A DNA stretch of 8,948 nt from Candidatus Saccharimonadota bacterium (GCA_017964115.1 JAGCSL010000035.1:1-8948); one strand, 5' to 3'; counted from the stretch's first letter, positions 1-6,243 are shown. Notes: a model not told the origin generated them from the letters alone. Numbers and translations are program-made.

Positions 1-57
1 CATCAGAGCGAAACTTACGGCCACTATAACTTTTTTCTTTTTATCTTTTTTAGACAT
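1..57 (-). CDS. Partial gene: Lys-rich N-terminus followed by a hydrophobic segment
   Basis: Only the first 19 codons are in the window; the gene runs off the left edge. The ATG is at 57-55. The residues begin M-S-K-K-D and contain seven lysines in the first nine, then turn hydrophobic (V-I-V-A-V-S-F-A-L-M). This is the pattern of a positively charged cytoplasmic end followed by a membrane helix or signal peptide. The start lies 9 nt after the stop codon of the upstream gene (67-576), so the two are very likely one transcript. Only a weak purine stretch (AAAAAG) precedes it. The function cannot be told from 19 residues. Confidence 0.6.
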   Translation of the reverse strand, partial: MSKKDKKKKVIVAVSFALM

Positions 58-66
58 TAGATCTTT

Positions 67-576
67 TTACTTAATCGCCACCGAACCGCGCGGTAGGGTG
101 GTTTCTTTTAATATGCTTGTTTCTAAACGCAGTGAAATATCGTCGCCCTCGGTCGCGAAGCGAACAGCATTGCCATTTATTTCGACGCTCGCGATTTTTG
201 CATCACAAACATATTCGCCATTAGTGTCGTAAAATTCCACCGTATCTCCTGGTTTAATCTTGCCACGCTGAATTTTTCCTTTAATAACCGATGGGTCACT
301 TTCGAAACCCTCAAACATAATTTCAATCAGAGTTTTAGCATTTTTAATGCGTGGACGATAATCCTCACCAGTTTTACGCAATTTGTTAGCATTATGCTTT
401 TCGAATTGTCTAGAAAGGCGGTCGAACGTAAACACAATCAAACCCCAAACAAAGGCAATCCAAAACGCGTAAGCTAATATTTTCCACCAAACGATGCTTT
501 GTTCGAATAAACCGGGCAACAACAAGCCCAAAATAGCAACCAATACCACAAAGTAAATGATAAGCGACCGTTTCAT
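67..576 (-). CDS. Two-helix membrane protein with an EF-Tu domain 2-like beta-barrel
   Basis: 169 aa, not a named family that I recognise. Two hydrophobic helices (about residues 4-23 and 29-51) form a hairpin anchor. A basic linker (52-80) follows, then a compact beta-rich domain (about 96-168). This domain reads like the second domain of translational GTPases: G-K-I-Q-R-G-K-I-K-P-G-D-T-V near 100-113 parallels the EF-Tu stretch around 'GRVERGIIKVGEEVEI', and the end (L-R-L-E-T-S-I-L-K-E to R-G-S-V-A-I-K) parallels 'VLLRGIKREEIERGQVLAK'. There is no GTPase domain, so it is not a translation factor. An NfeD-type OB domain behind two helices is an alternative. The start is the ATG 8 nt downstream of a good -10 element and has no Shine-Dalgarno, so the mRNA may be leaderless. 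The gene stands first, ahead of the partial gene at 1-57. Confidence 0.8.
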   Translation of the reverse strand: MKRSLIIYFVVLVAILGLLLPGLFEQSIVWWKILAYAFWIAFVWGLIVFTFDRLSRQFEKHNANKLRKTGEDYRPRIKNAKTLIEIMFEGFESDPSVIKGKIQRGKIKPGDTVEFYDTNGEYVCDAKIASVEINGNAVRFATEGDDISLRLETSILKETTLPRGSVAIK

Positions 577-584
577 TGACTCAA

Positions 585-612
585 ATTATACCATAAGCGC
601 TCCTAAAACGCA
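585..612 (-). promoter_or_regulatory. Promoter of the EF-Tu-like membrane protein gene
   Basis: Read on the minus strand there is an extended -10 element: TG at 593-592, one base, then TATAAT at 590-585. It ends 8 nt before the ATG at 576, so transcription should start within about two bases of the start codon. Upstream sits the box TGCGTTTTAG (612-603), exactly 12 nt before TATAAT. The same box at the same distance precedes the hydrolase operon (6152-6125). No good TTGACA -35 is present; the box occupies that place. Confidence 0.55.
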
Positions 613-619
613 TTTATAG

Positions 620-648
620 TTGACATTAACTACTAATTATGATAAAAT
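620..648 (+). promoter_or_regulatory. Promoter of the small GC-rich gene
   Basis: There is a perfect -35 TTGACA at 620-625, a 17-nt spacer, and a -10 TAAAAT at 643-648. The expected transcript start is near 655, giving a leader of about 84 nt before the ATG at 739. The promoter is divergent from the one at 612-585. Confidence 0.7.
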
Positions 649-654
649 ATATCC

Positions 655-738
655 AACTAGCCTCCTTTTTTGCGGGGAAAAGAGGAGATTAGGCAACCAT
701 TTGTTTTTTCGCACATTTCCAGAAAGGGGATATATCGT
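655..738 (+). promoter_or_regulatory. Structured 5' leader with an anti-Shine-Dalgarno-like stretch
   Basis: The start of the leader reads GCCTCCTTTTTT, which resembles the 3' end of 16S rRNA (anti-SD). It can pair with the purine run downstream: CTCC 662-665 with GGAG 684-687 and TTTT 666-669 with AAAA 678-681, with a two-base bulge. A competing pairing joins TGCG 671-674 with CGCA 710-713 and AAAA 678-681 with TTTT 706-709. The real ribosome site, AAAGGGGA at 723-730, lies outside the first hairpin. No known riboswitch class was recognised. Pairing was done by eye. Confidence 0.35.
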
Positions 739-1065
739 ATGAATATTCACTGCATTAACCATAAACATAAGATGAAACAGGCCGAAGAGATCAGGCAGAA
801 CATCGCCGACGAGACTCATGTCATCTGGTTGTTCGACCGTATGGTACGTTTCCTGGACCAGACTCCGTCCGAACTGCTCACTCTCGACGCCAATCAGGCT
901 GGACGAGCTTTCGCTCAGGCCTATCGTCGCGACGGACTTGATGGCGGACTGCCGCACATCACGTGGCTCGTCTCGAGCCTGCGCAGCGTTCCGGCGAACA
1001 ATCGCACCAAGGACATACTCGACACCGCTGAAGCAGTGGCAACCGCTTTGCAGCTTGAATGGTAA
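739..1065 (+). CDS. Unrecognised 108-aa soluble protein, GC-rich
   Basis: I do not recognise the family. The ATG at 739 is chosen because a strong Shine-Dalgarno (AAAGGGGA, 723-730) lies 8 nt upstream. A longer reading from TTG at 670 would include the leader and is unlikely. The first 14 residues are His/Lys-rich (H-C-I-N-H-K-H-K) and AT-rich in DNA. The remainder appears mainly helical and is visibly GC-richer than the neighbouring genes, with many CTC, GAC, GCC and CGC codons, which suggests transfer or different selection. No signal peptide or membrane segment is seen, so it is probably cytoplasmic. It forms a single-gene unit with its own consensus promoter, leader and terminator, converging on rlmH. 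The N-terminal Cys/His group could bind metal, but this is speculative. Confidence 0.75.
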   Translation: MNIHCINHKHKMKQAEEIRQNIADETHVIWLFDRMVRFLDQTPSELLTLDANQAGRAFAQAYRRDGLDGGLPHITWLVSSLRSVPANNRTKDILDTAEAVATALQLEW

Positions 1066-1113
1066 TCGCTAGACCATTCTAGTTGCTCAGCGTTCCATAT
1101 ACACCCCGCCCCT

Positions 1114-1149
1114 GGGCGCCAGAGCTTTCCCACTCTGACGCCCTTTTTT
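1114..1149 (+). terminator. Intrinsic terminator after the small GC-rich gene
   Basis: GGGCG at 1114-1118 pairs with CGCCC at 1139-1143, then after one C-A mismatch CAGAG at 1120-1124 pairs with CTCTG at 1133-1137. The loop is 8 nt. Six T follow at 1144-1149. It works only for the plus strand, because the minus strand has no T run after the hairpin. The T run overlaps the stop codon of rlmH coming the other way. Confidence 0.9.
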
Positions 1150-1576
1150 ATGCGTGATGATAAGCGTGTCCCAGATAAATCTCTTGCGCCCGATATATTT
1201 GTTCTGCCACAATTAACCGACAAATCTGATGGGGAAATACTAGTTTCGATAAGCTCCAAATCATATTTGCGCGTTCAATAATTTCCGGCTCAAAATGTCC
1301 AAACGCTCCGCCAATCACAATAACCACATCGCGCCCGGTCTCTAATGGCATCTTTAACGATTGACACAATTCTGGCGAACTTAGCATTTTGCCATTTTCG
1401 TCCAGCAAAACCATAAAATCTTCTGGCTTCAGTCGCGCCACGCGTTCGGCTAGCCTGTCCTCCTCTACAAACTGCCATTCTAACGCCCACGGCTTGCGTA
1501 GGCGCTTTTCGTATTCCGAACAGGCCTCTGCTAACCAGCTCGCATGTTTTTTACCCCCAGCAATAACCCTAATCAT
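1148..1576 (-). CDS. rlmH: 23S rRNA (pseudouridine-1915-N3) methyltransferase RlmH
   Basis: SPOUT-class enzyme that uses S-adenosylmethionine to methylate pseudouridine 1915 in helix 69 of 23S rRNA, on the assembled 70S ribosome. The 142 residues match the family: N-terminal M-I-R-V-I-A-G-G-K, the SAM-site strand and loop V-I-V-I-G-G-A-F-G (about 85-93), and the diagnostic C-terminal part with F-P-H-Q-I-C-R, V-A-E-Q-I-Y-R-A and the ending H-A-Y-H-H-A. E. coli RlmH is 155 aa, so this is a slightly shortened but complete form. The ATG at 1576-1574 is chosen because it begins the conserved first strand; upstream codons in this frame belong to the previous gene. Its start overlaps that gene's stop by 8 nt (ATGATTAG), and no good Shine-Dalgarno is seen, so translation is probably coupled. 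It is the last gene of the envelope-hydrolase operon, an odd place for an rRNA enzyme. No minus-strand terminator was found after it. Confidence 0.93.
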   Translation of the reverse strand: MIRVIAGGKKHASWLAEACSEYEKRLRKPWALEWQFVEEDRLAERVARLKPEDFMVLLDENGKMLSSPELCQSLKMPLETGRDVVIVIGGAFGHFEPEIIERANMIWSLSKLVFPHQICRLIVAEQIYRAQEIYLGHAYHHA

Positions 1577-2285
1577 CGCTACCGTGGTCGCAATACGACG
1601 ATTGATAATTAATCGGAATCGAATCTGGATTAACACCTTTTTCCTTAATCCAGCCCTTAATCGTACTCAAAACTTCCTTGCCTTTTTCTTCGTCGCCACA
1701 AATACTTGCATACATCTCTAGACGTGGACTATTGTTGTCGTCGTAATCGCGCCAAATCGAGAAATATGTACCACTCTCTGTTTTCGCGCGGAATGGCAAA
1801 TATTTACCCAAGGCTACATCAATTGTTGATTGCTTATCGGAACCAATACAGAAAACATTCGCATCCTGCATTAAGCCCAACTCTGGACATTTAAAGGTCG
1901 TATCACTTAACCTACTATCGAAGCTCACTTCATAAGTTAGCTTCGGATCGTTTATATCCATCAGAAACTGTGCCGCTGTTACTTTCTTCGTTTTTTCGTC
2001 TTGCTCTATCTTCATAGAATTCTCACGCACAACGGCTTTGACTTTGTTTAAAGCGTCGTCATCCAATCCATAGTTGCTTTTGAGCATTATTTTTAAGGAT
2101 TGATTAATCTCGTTCAGTTCTTTCTGGCTTAGAGTGTTCAGATCAGTCGAATTGAGATTCTCGATAATATTTCTTCTGCTCAATCCGTTCATAATAAATA
2201 GGCAAGAAGCAATTACAAATATCAAGACTAGCAAAGCAACTATCATTTTCTTGCGATTTTTAATCAATGTAGCTTCGTCTTGCAT
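1569..2285 (-). CDS. Single-pass membrane protein with four exported cysteines
   Basis: 238 aa, family not recognised. A basic N-terminus is followed by one hydrophobic helix (about 13-34), then a long soluble part that is probably outside the membrane. A helical, charged stretch (about 40-100) leads into a mixed domain with cysteines at 133, 146, 196 and 232, which could form two disulfides. The C-terminal part (L-S-T-I-K-G-W-I-K-E-K-G-V-N-P-D-S-I-P-I-N-Y, about 206-227) resembles the end of the PEGA protein at 5426-6097. The Shine-Dalgarno is AAAGGTG, 7 nt before the ATG. The start is 1 nt after the stop of the hydrolase gene, so the two should be made together. A role as anchor, inhibitor or adaptor for the hydrolase is a guess from position. 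Confidence 0.85.
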   Translation of the reverse strand: MQDEATLIKNRKKMIVALLVLIFVIASCLFIMNGLSRRNIIENLNSTDLNTLSQKELNEINQSLKIMLKSNYGLDDDALNKVKAVVRENSMKIEQDEKTKKVTAAQFLMDINDPKLTYEVSFDSRLSDTTFKCPELGLMQDANVFCIGSDKQSTIDVALGKYLPFRAKTESGTYFSIWRDYDDNNSPRLEMYASICGDEEKGKEVLSTIKGWIKEKGVNPDSIPINYQSSYCDHGSDD

Positions 2286-2286
2286 A

Positions 2287-5200
2287 TTATTTCACCTTTC
2301 TAAATATATGATACTCTGGCTTATTCGCGTAATAGCTAATATCCTTAGCGGAGTCTGCCATCGGCGCGCGTCCGCATTGTGACGCCGAAGCCATTTCACC
2401 ACCAAAGCCAGGAATCTTACCTACATAAATCAATACGTGACCATCTTTAATGATAATATCGCCCGGTTGCGCATCTGCATTTGAATGGATCCGTGAAGTT
2501 ACCTCAGTCCAGGTAGTAGATTTTTGCAACGCCGGCAGCATTTCCGCCGTCGGACCAGTCGGCAAATCTGGGTCCCAACCACTCAAGGTAACTAATGAGT
2601 ATACGAAGCCGCCACAGTCAACGCCACCACCATAACAGCTGTCACCGGTATATTTCGATTTCTTAATGTCCTCGTCATATTCTGGCTTTTTAGTCGTATA
2701 AGGCTTCGAGTGATATTCTGGCCACGCCCATCTCAAGACTAGGTTCTGCAAAGCTGCCACATCGCCCGTTGCGTTATATGAACACTGGCCAAATGCCGTA
2801 CCACCATTGCGTCCAAGCGCAGCTTTTAATTTATCCCAAAGGCCATCCGGGTCCCAGTGAGTATTACCTGGCACGTGACGATGCCCCAAGATGCCTTTAT
2901 ATTCTTTGAACTTACTCGTGTCCGTCATACGAACTGGGTTTGAACCGCCCGACCAGTTCGCCGAACTTTCCATCGGAATACCAGTCGCCGCACCAATGCC
3001 AATCAGCAATTGCGCTAGATAATCAATTTCGCTATCTTCAAAACCAGTTGCTAGAATCCACTTTGATTGGCCACGGCTTTGCGCCAAAGCAGCATCCGAA
3101 TAGCCGATAATCTCAATCTGAATACCAGCCGTATCGTCATGAGACTTCACGGCTGCCGAAGTCTTGTAAATAGGGAAGTGCTGATAAACCTTCTTTTCGT
3201 GCATATCAATCGTAAAGTGTGGCGGCACGCCACTGCTCATAAAGAACTGCAAACCGCTACCGCCGCCACCGTTTGCGCCCTCCGTAGAGTGAAGCGTAAT
3301 CTTGTTCGGACCCTTACCTTTACCATTTGGCATGTCGGTTGGGAAGTTCTGATTTGCCGCCGAGTCTAGGCCGCTGACTTTGCCAACCGCTGGCTCCTTC
3401 GTATAGCCATCAATACCACCCTGAATCCAGCCTTCATTATCGAATGTAATATTCGAGTTCTTTGAACTTGCAGCCCGAGTACTAGTGCCACTCGGCGGTT
3501 TATTTTCAAAATAACCAAATGGGTCCCCCTTCTTCAGCGTGTCGTCAGCAAACTTATAGAATATATATTGGCCACTAAGTCCGCCACTACCTTGTTTAAG
3601 CAAAGTCTTGCCGCTGACGTACTTAGAGCGATCCGTCACATCAAACTCCACACCGTCGTTATACGCATAATTTATGCCAGCTTTACAATTGATACAGTCA
3701 TGCTCAAGAATTTCTGGCGGCATCGTGCGATTACCGTTATTGAAGATGTCTTTTATAGCGTCAAACTCTTCCGGCTTATAACCCTTGAATGATTCGTTAT
3801 AATCATCGTAGGTCGCAAACCAGCCGCCCGATTTTGGCGACGTCCTTAAGTACGCAACGAGACCATCGCCAGTACGTGGCGACTTCGGCCTCTCATACTC
3901 ATATAGATTCGCCATAATTGTCGCTTCAGATTGAACCATCTCAAGCGTTTCGCCATTCTCGCCCTTAATCATCGCCATAATGCCAGCAAGTTGTCTGTCG
4001 GTTAGGTCATACTTTTGACCCGCCCAAATGCCATTCGTACTAATGTTTGAATTGCCACACTCACAACTACCCGATTGACTAATCGTATTGCCGCCAGTAC
4101 TTCCTAGAGCTTTTAGAATCGTCTCTACAAATAACGGAATACCTTCCTTTGTTGGATGTACGCTGTCACTATCTGCAATAATATATTTACTCGGACTTGA
4201 CGAAACCGCCTCCGCCCAGTCTGCTACCACAAAACGAGAATCAATTGTTGGGCCAGCTTTAATGGCTTTATTATTTTTGTCATATTCGTGTTCGTCATTA
4301 ATCTTGTAATTAGTTACCAAAACAACGCGCTTCACATCTGGTGCTATTTCTATAATCTTTTTCACCGAAGCTTCTGAAATATCGTCATCGTTCGTGCCTA
4401 AAGCAAAAACAAGATTATCTCGTAATTGTTTTTTACTAACTAAATCCTTCAAAATGTCTAGACCACTCGTGTTGCCAGACGTATAAACATGCGACCAGCT
4501 TTTACTCACCTGCGCACGCACGTCCGCTTTTGGCATCTTTTTTAATATTTCATCTTTCGCCATGTCTGTGATCGAATCGCCAATCCAAGTCACATCAGAA
4601 CCATCCGAAGCCGCCGCTTGCGCGCCACCACCAGGATTCGCCGCCGATCCCGAGCCGAACGAAGTCTTACCCGAGAATTCGCGGAAGATTGCTTCTGCGT
4701 TCGAACGTCGCGCCGCCGTGTTTTCTGAATTTGCCGTACAAGTTGAGCAACCTTCAACGTTCACCGAGAAAGATACCGCCGCGCCAGCTACAGTAGTTTC
4801 ATTAAATACTTGCGCATAGCTACTTTCGCCCTTCATTTCCTCAATTAAGAAAGTGAGCTCGATAGAATACAGCGCGTCCGCCTCTGATTCATTTTTGGCC
4901 GCTTTAATAAAATCGTCACCTTGCAAACCACCATAAGTAGTAGGTTTTTTCAGATATTCATCAACCAGGTAACTATTTATACCGCGCGTATATTTGAATA
5001 GGTTAGGGCGACGACCGCCAGACCATTGAATCAAGCCTACGCCATGACCTTTTGCCGGATCGTTCTCCCAGTCGAAAGTTTCCCAAACATCCCTATGTTT
5101 TTCTTCATACCGTGCTGGACTAAAGCCGCTCTCGCCTTGCATATTACCCATAATGCCGGCTGCCACTTCATCAGTTACGCCCATCGATTTTAGGCCAGAC

Positions 5201-5439
5201 CAAATCTTTTCCTTAGCTGTTTTTCCACTTACAACTGCTTTACCGCCAATCGACGAAGGAGACGAACTTCCGCTTGTTCTACTACATTCGTCTGGATTAT
5301 AAAACTTAATATTGTTGTGCGAATACTTATCAATAAAATCTTTCTGGCTCGTAGCCGCCACCATATTACTCGGAAAGAGCATTACGAGAGCCGAAAACCA
5401 GCAAAATATGCGCCCAAACATCTTACTATTCTTTTTCAT
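2287..5439 (-). CDS. Secreted multi-domain murein hydrolase (lysozyme, SGNH, amidase_2, NlpC/P60)
   Basis: 1050 aa. A signal peptide covers about 1-30 (basic start, hydrophobic core, A-A-T). Domain 1, about 77-255, is phage-tail-lysozyme-like: M-Q-G-E-S-G-F-S-P with likely catalytic Glu103, then G-V-G-L-I-Q-W-S. Domain 2, about 283-446, is an SGNH esterase: G-D-S-I with Ser289, G-T-N-D at 348-351, and Asp425/His428 in D-S-V-H. Region 3, about 470-645, is less clear and distantly recalls SleB-type cell-wall hydrolases. Domain 4, about 708-876, is a zinc amidase (amidase_2/AmpD type): His717, His853 and Asp863 with the +10 spacing of AmpD, and Glu776. Domain 5, about 890-1050, is an NlpC/P60-type peptidase: Cys942 in D-C-G-G-F and His1001 in G-H-V-L-I-Y-V-G. 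Gly/Ser-rich linkers separate the parts. Close cysteine pairs (231/234, 459/461, 581/584) suggest disulfides. The ATG is preceded by GAGG and overlaps the upstream stop by 14 nt. Confidence 0.92.
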   Translation of the reverse strand: MKKNSKMFGRIFCWFSALVMLFPSNMVAATSQKDFIDKYSHNNIKFYNPDECSRTSGSSSPSSIGGKAVVSGKTAKEKIWSGLKSMGVTDEVAAGIMGNMQGESGFSPARYEEKHRDVWETFDWENDPAKGHGVGLIQWSGGRRPNLFKYTRGINSYLVDEYLKKPTTYGGLQGDDFIKAAKNESEADALYSIELTFLIEEMKGESSYAQVFNETTVAGAAVSFSVNVEGCSTCTANSENTAARRSNAEAIFREFSGKTSFGSGSAANPGGGAQAAASDGSDVTWIGDSITDMAKDEILKKMPKADVRAQVSKSWSHVYTSGNTSGLDILKDLVSKKQLRDNLVFALGTNDDDISEASVKKIIEIAPDVKRVVLVTNYKINDEHEYDKNNKAIKAGPTIDSRFVVADWAEAVSSSPSKYIIADSDSVHPTKEGIPLFVETILKALGSTGGNTISQSGSCECGNSNISTNGIWAGQKYDLTDRQLAGIMAMIKGENGETLEMVQSEATIMANLYEYERPKSPRTGDGLVAYLRTSPKSGGWFATYDDYNESFKGYKPEEFDAIKDIFNNGNRTMPPEILEHDCINCKAGINYAYNDGVEFDVTDRSKYVSGKTLLKQGSGGLSGQYIFYKFADDTLKKGDPFGYFENKPPSGTSTRAASSKNSNITFDNEGWIQGGIDGYTKEPAVGKVSGLDSAANQNFPTDMPNGKGKGPNKITLHSTEGANGGGGSGLQFFMSSGVPPHFTIDMHEKKVYQHFPIYKTSAAVKSHDDTAGIQIEIIGYSDAALAQSRGQSKWILATGFEDSEIDYLAQLLIGIGAATGIPMESSANWSGGSNPVRMTDTSKFKEYKGILGHRHVPGNTHWDPDGLWDKLKAALGRNGGTAFGQCSYNATGDVAALQNLVLRWAWPEYHSKPYTTKKPEYDEDIKKSKYTGDSCYGGGVDCGGFVYSLVTLSGWDPDLPTGPTAEMLPALQKSTTWTEVTSRIHSNADAQPGDIIIKDGHVLIYVGKIPGFGGEMASASQCGRAPMADSAKDISYYANKPEYHIFRKVK

Positions 5440-6097
5440 AAATTACCTCGTAATCCTCAATTTTGTACCCCTTTTCCGACAACACACTTTTAACTTTATT
5501 TTTATTAACTTTCTTGCCTACTACCAACAAACAAAGAGTACCTTCGCATTTTTTATGCATATTACCGTTTCTAATCGAGACCATCACTAAATCTTGACCT
5601 GGAAAACCAGAATCAGCGCGGTTATCAAAAGAAGCATCAAGAGGCAGCTGCTCCATCAAGGAATATTTCTGATCATAAGAAGCTAAAAAGTCGCCTACAT
5701 CCTTGCTGTCGCTCACATGCCTAAGCACTTCAATGTCCGCAGCGTGTTTTTCGTAATAGGCAAGACCTTGCTGTTCGTTCACTAAATATTCAGTAACCGT
5801 TGTCACTGCTTCGTTTTTTACCTCAATTTCAACCGTCTTTGGCGTAAAACCTTCGTAATGGAGCTCGCCAGTATATTTACCTGGCTGAAATTCATATGTA
5901 CCGGTCCGGTAATCGGTCCCGTTAATCGTTAATGCCGCCTCCGTCGGCGCAAAGCTTAAAGTCAAATAAGTTTTCTTATCCGCTTTTAATGATATAGCCG
6001 TAATAAGTGTCCATAGTATAAAAGCTGCACCAATCACAACAACGCCAATAAATATCGGCTTATGGTGCCTATCGACAAAATTAATAAACTCTTCCAT
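5426..6097 (-). CDS. Membrane-anchored PEGA-domain protein
   Basis: 223 aa and the first gene of the operon. A short cytoplasmic start is followed by one hydrophobic helix (about 14-36). Next comes a PEGA-like beta domain (about 44-105) with the typical run P-T-E-A-A-L-T-I-N-G, the turn F-Q-P-G-K-Y and the pair Y-E-G-F-T-P-K-T. PEGA domains are small surface beta-domains found in envelope proteins; no enzyme activity is implied. The rest (106-223) is unrecognised, with Cys184 and Cys189, and ends K-V-K-S-V-L-S-E-K-G-Y-K-I-E-D-Y, similar in style to the end of the membrane protein at 1569-2285. Its stop overlaps the hydrolase start by 14 nt (ATGAAAAAGAATAG), which implies coupled translation. 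The start is preceded by AGAGAGG only 2 nt away, close for a ribosome site, but no better Met follows before the membrane helix. Confidence 0.88.
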   Translation of the reverse strand: MEEFINFVDRHHKPIFIGVVVIGAAFILWTLITAISLKADKKTYLTLSFAPTEAALTINGTDYRTGTYEFQPGKYTGELHYEGFTPKTVEIEVKNEAVTTVTEYLVNEQQGLAYYEKHAADIEVLRHVSDSKDVGDFLASYDQKYSLMEQLPLDASFDNRADSGFPGQDLVMVSIRNGNMHKKCEGTLCLLVVGKKVNKNKVKSVLSEKGYKIEDYEVIYEKE

Positions 6098-6124
6098 TAC
6101 CTCTCTTTGCCTCTATTTGTATTA

Positions 6125-6152
6125 ATTATACATGAGCGTTTTCTAAAACGCA
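6125..6152 (-). promoter_or_regulatory. Promoter and palindromic box of the hydrolase operon
   Basis: On the minus strand TATAAT lies at 6130-6125, about 28 nt before the ATG at 6097. Upstream is TGCGTTTTAG (6152-6143), 12 nt from TATAAT, exactly as at 612-585. Here the box is half of a nearly perfect inverted repeat, GCGTTTTCTAAAACGC at 6136-6151 (7-base arms, 2-base centre), the form expected of an operator for a dimeric regulator. It also lies only 5 nt upstream of the rplJ -35 on the other strand. Confidence 0.5.
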
Positions 6153-6156
6153 CCTA

Positions 6157-6185
6157 TTGATTATTTAAGGTATTTTTGATAAAAT
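6157..6185 (+). promoter_or_regulatory. Promoter of the rplJ-rplL operon
   Basis: The -35 is TTGATT at 6157-6162, then a 17-nt spacer, then a -10 TAAAAT at 6180-6185 preceded by GA as in the promoter at 620-648. Transcription should begin near 6192, so the RNA starts directly with the L10 leader. Confidence 0.7.
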
Positions 6186-6190
6186 AGCGG

Positions 6191-6243
6191 AAGTTACCAA
6201 AGACAGCGGCGATCCGCAAGGATTTAATCATGCCGCCGAGGAA
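6191..6243 (+). promoter_or_regulatory. Ribosomal protein L10 leader (autoregulatory mRNA element)
   Basis: The stretch contains the family signature: AAAGACAG (6199-6206) followed by a stem, with CCGAGG (6236-6241) closing the other side. GCGGC 6206-6210 pairs with GCCGC 6232-6236, and an inner hairpin ATCC 6212-6215 / GGAT 6220-6223 is capped by GCAA. The TTAATCAT asymmetric bulge (6224-6231) sits where the family has its kink-turn-like element. In other bacteria L10, or the L10-L12 complex, binds this leader and represses its own operon. Position just upstream of rplJ supports the call. Confidence 0.85.

Noticed and set aside
670..738. N-terminal extension of the small gene from TTG at 670
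   Set aside because: The stretch is the structured leader; AAAGGGGA 8 nt before the ATG at 739 decides for the shorter form.
637..957. Minus-strand open frame of 106 codons opposite the small GC-rich gene
   Set aside because: It has no ribosome site, it crosses the plus-strand promoter leader, and the plus-strand frame has a promoter, Shine-Dalgarno and terminator.
1057..1082. Inverted repeats GAATGGT/ACCATTC and CTAGA/TCTAG at the end of the small gene
   Set aside because: They are short, overlapping and mutually exclusive, and a much stronger terminator lies 40 nt downstream. Possibly chance.
921..1259. Minus-strand open frame of 112 codons
   Set aside because: It overlaps rlmH, the plus-strand terminator and the small gene, and its composition is that of an antisense shadow.
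1577..1636. Twenty-residue N-terminal extension of RlmH
   Set aside because: These codons lie within the upstream gene, and the RlmH family starts with the short strand beginning at the Met at 1576.
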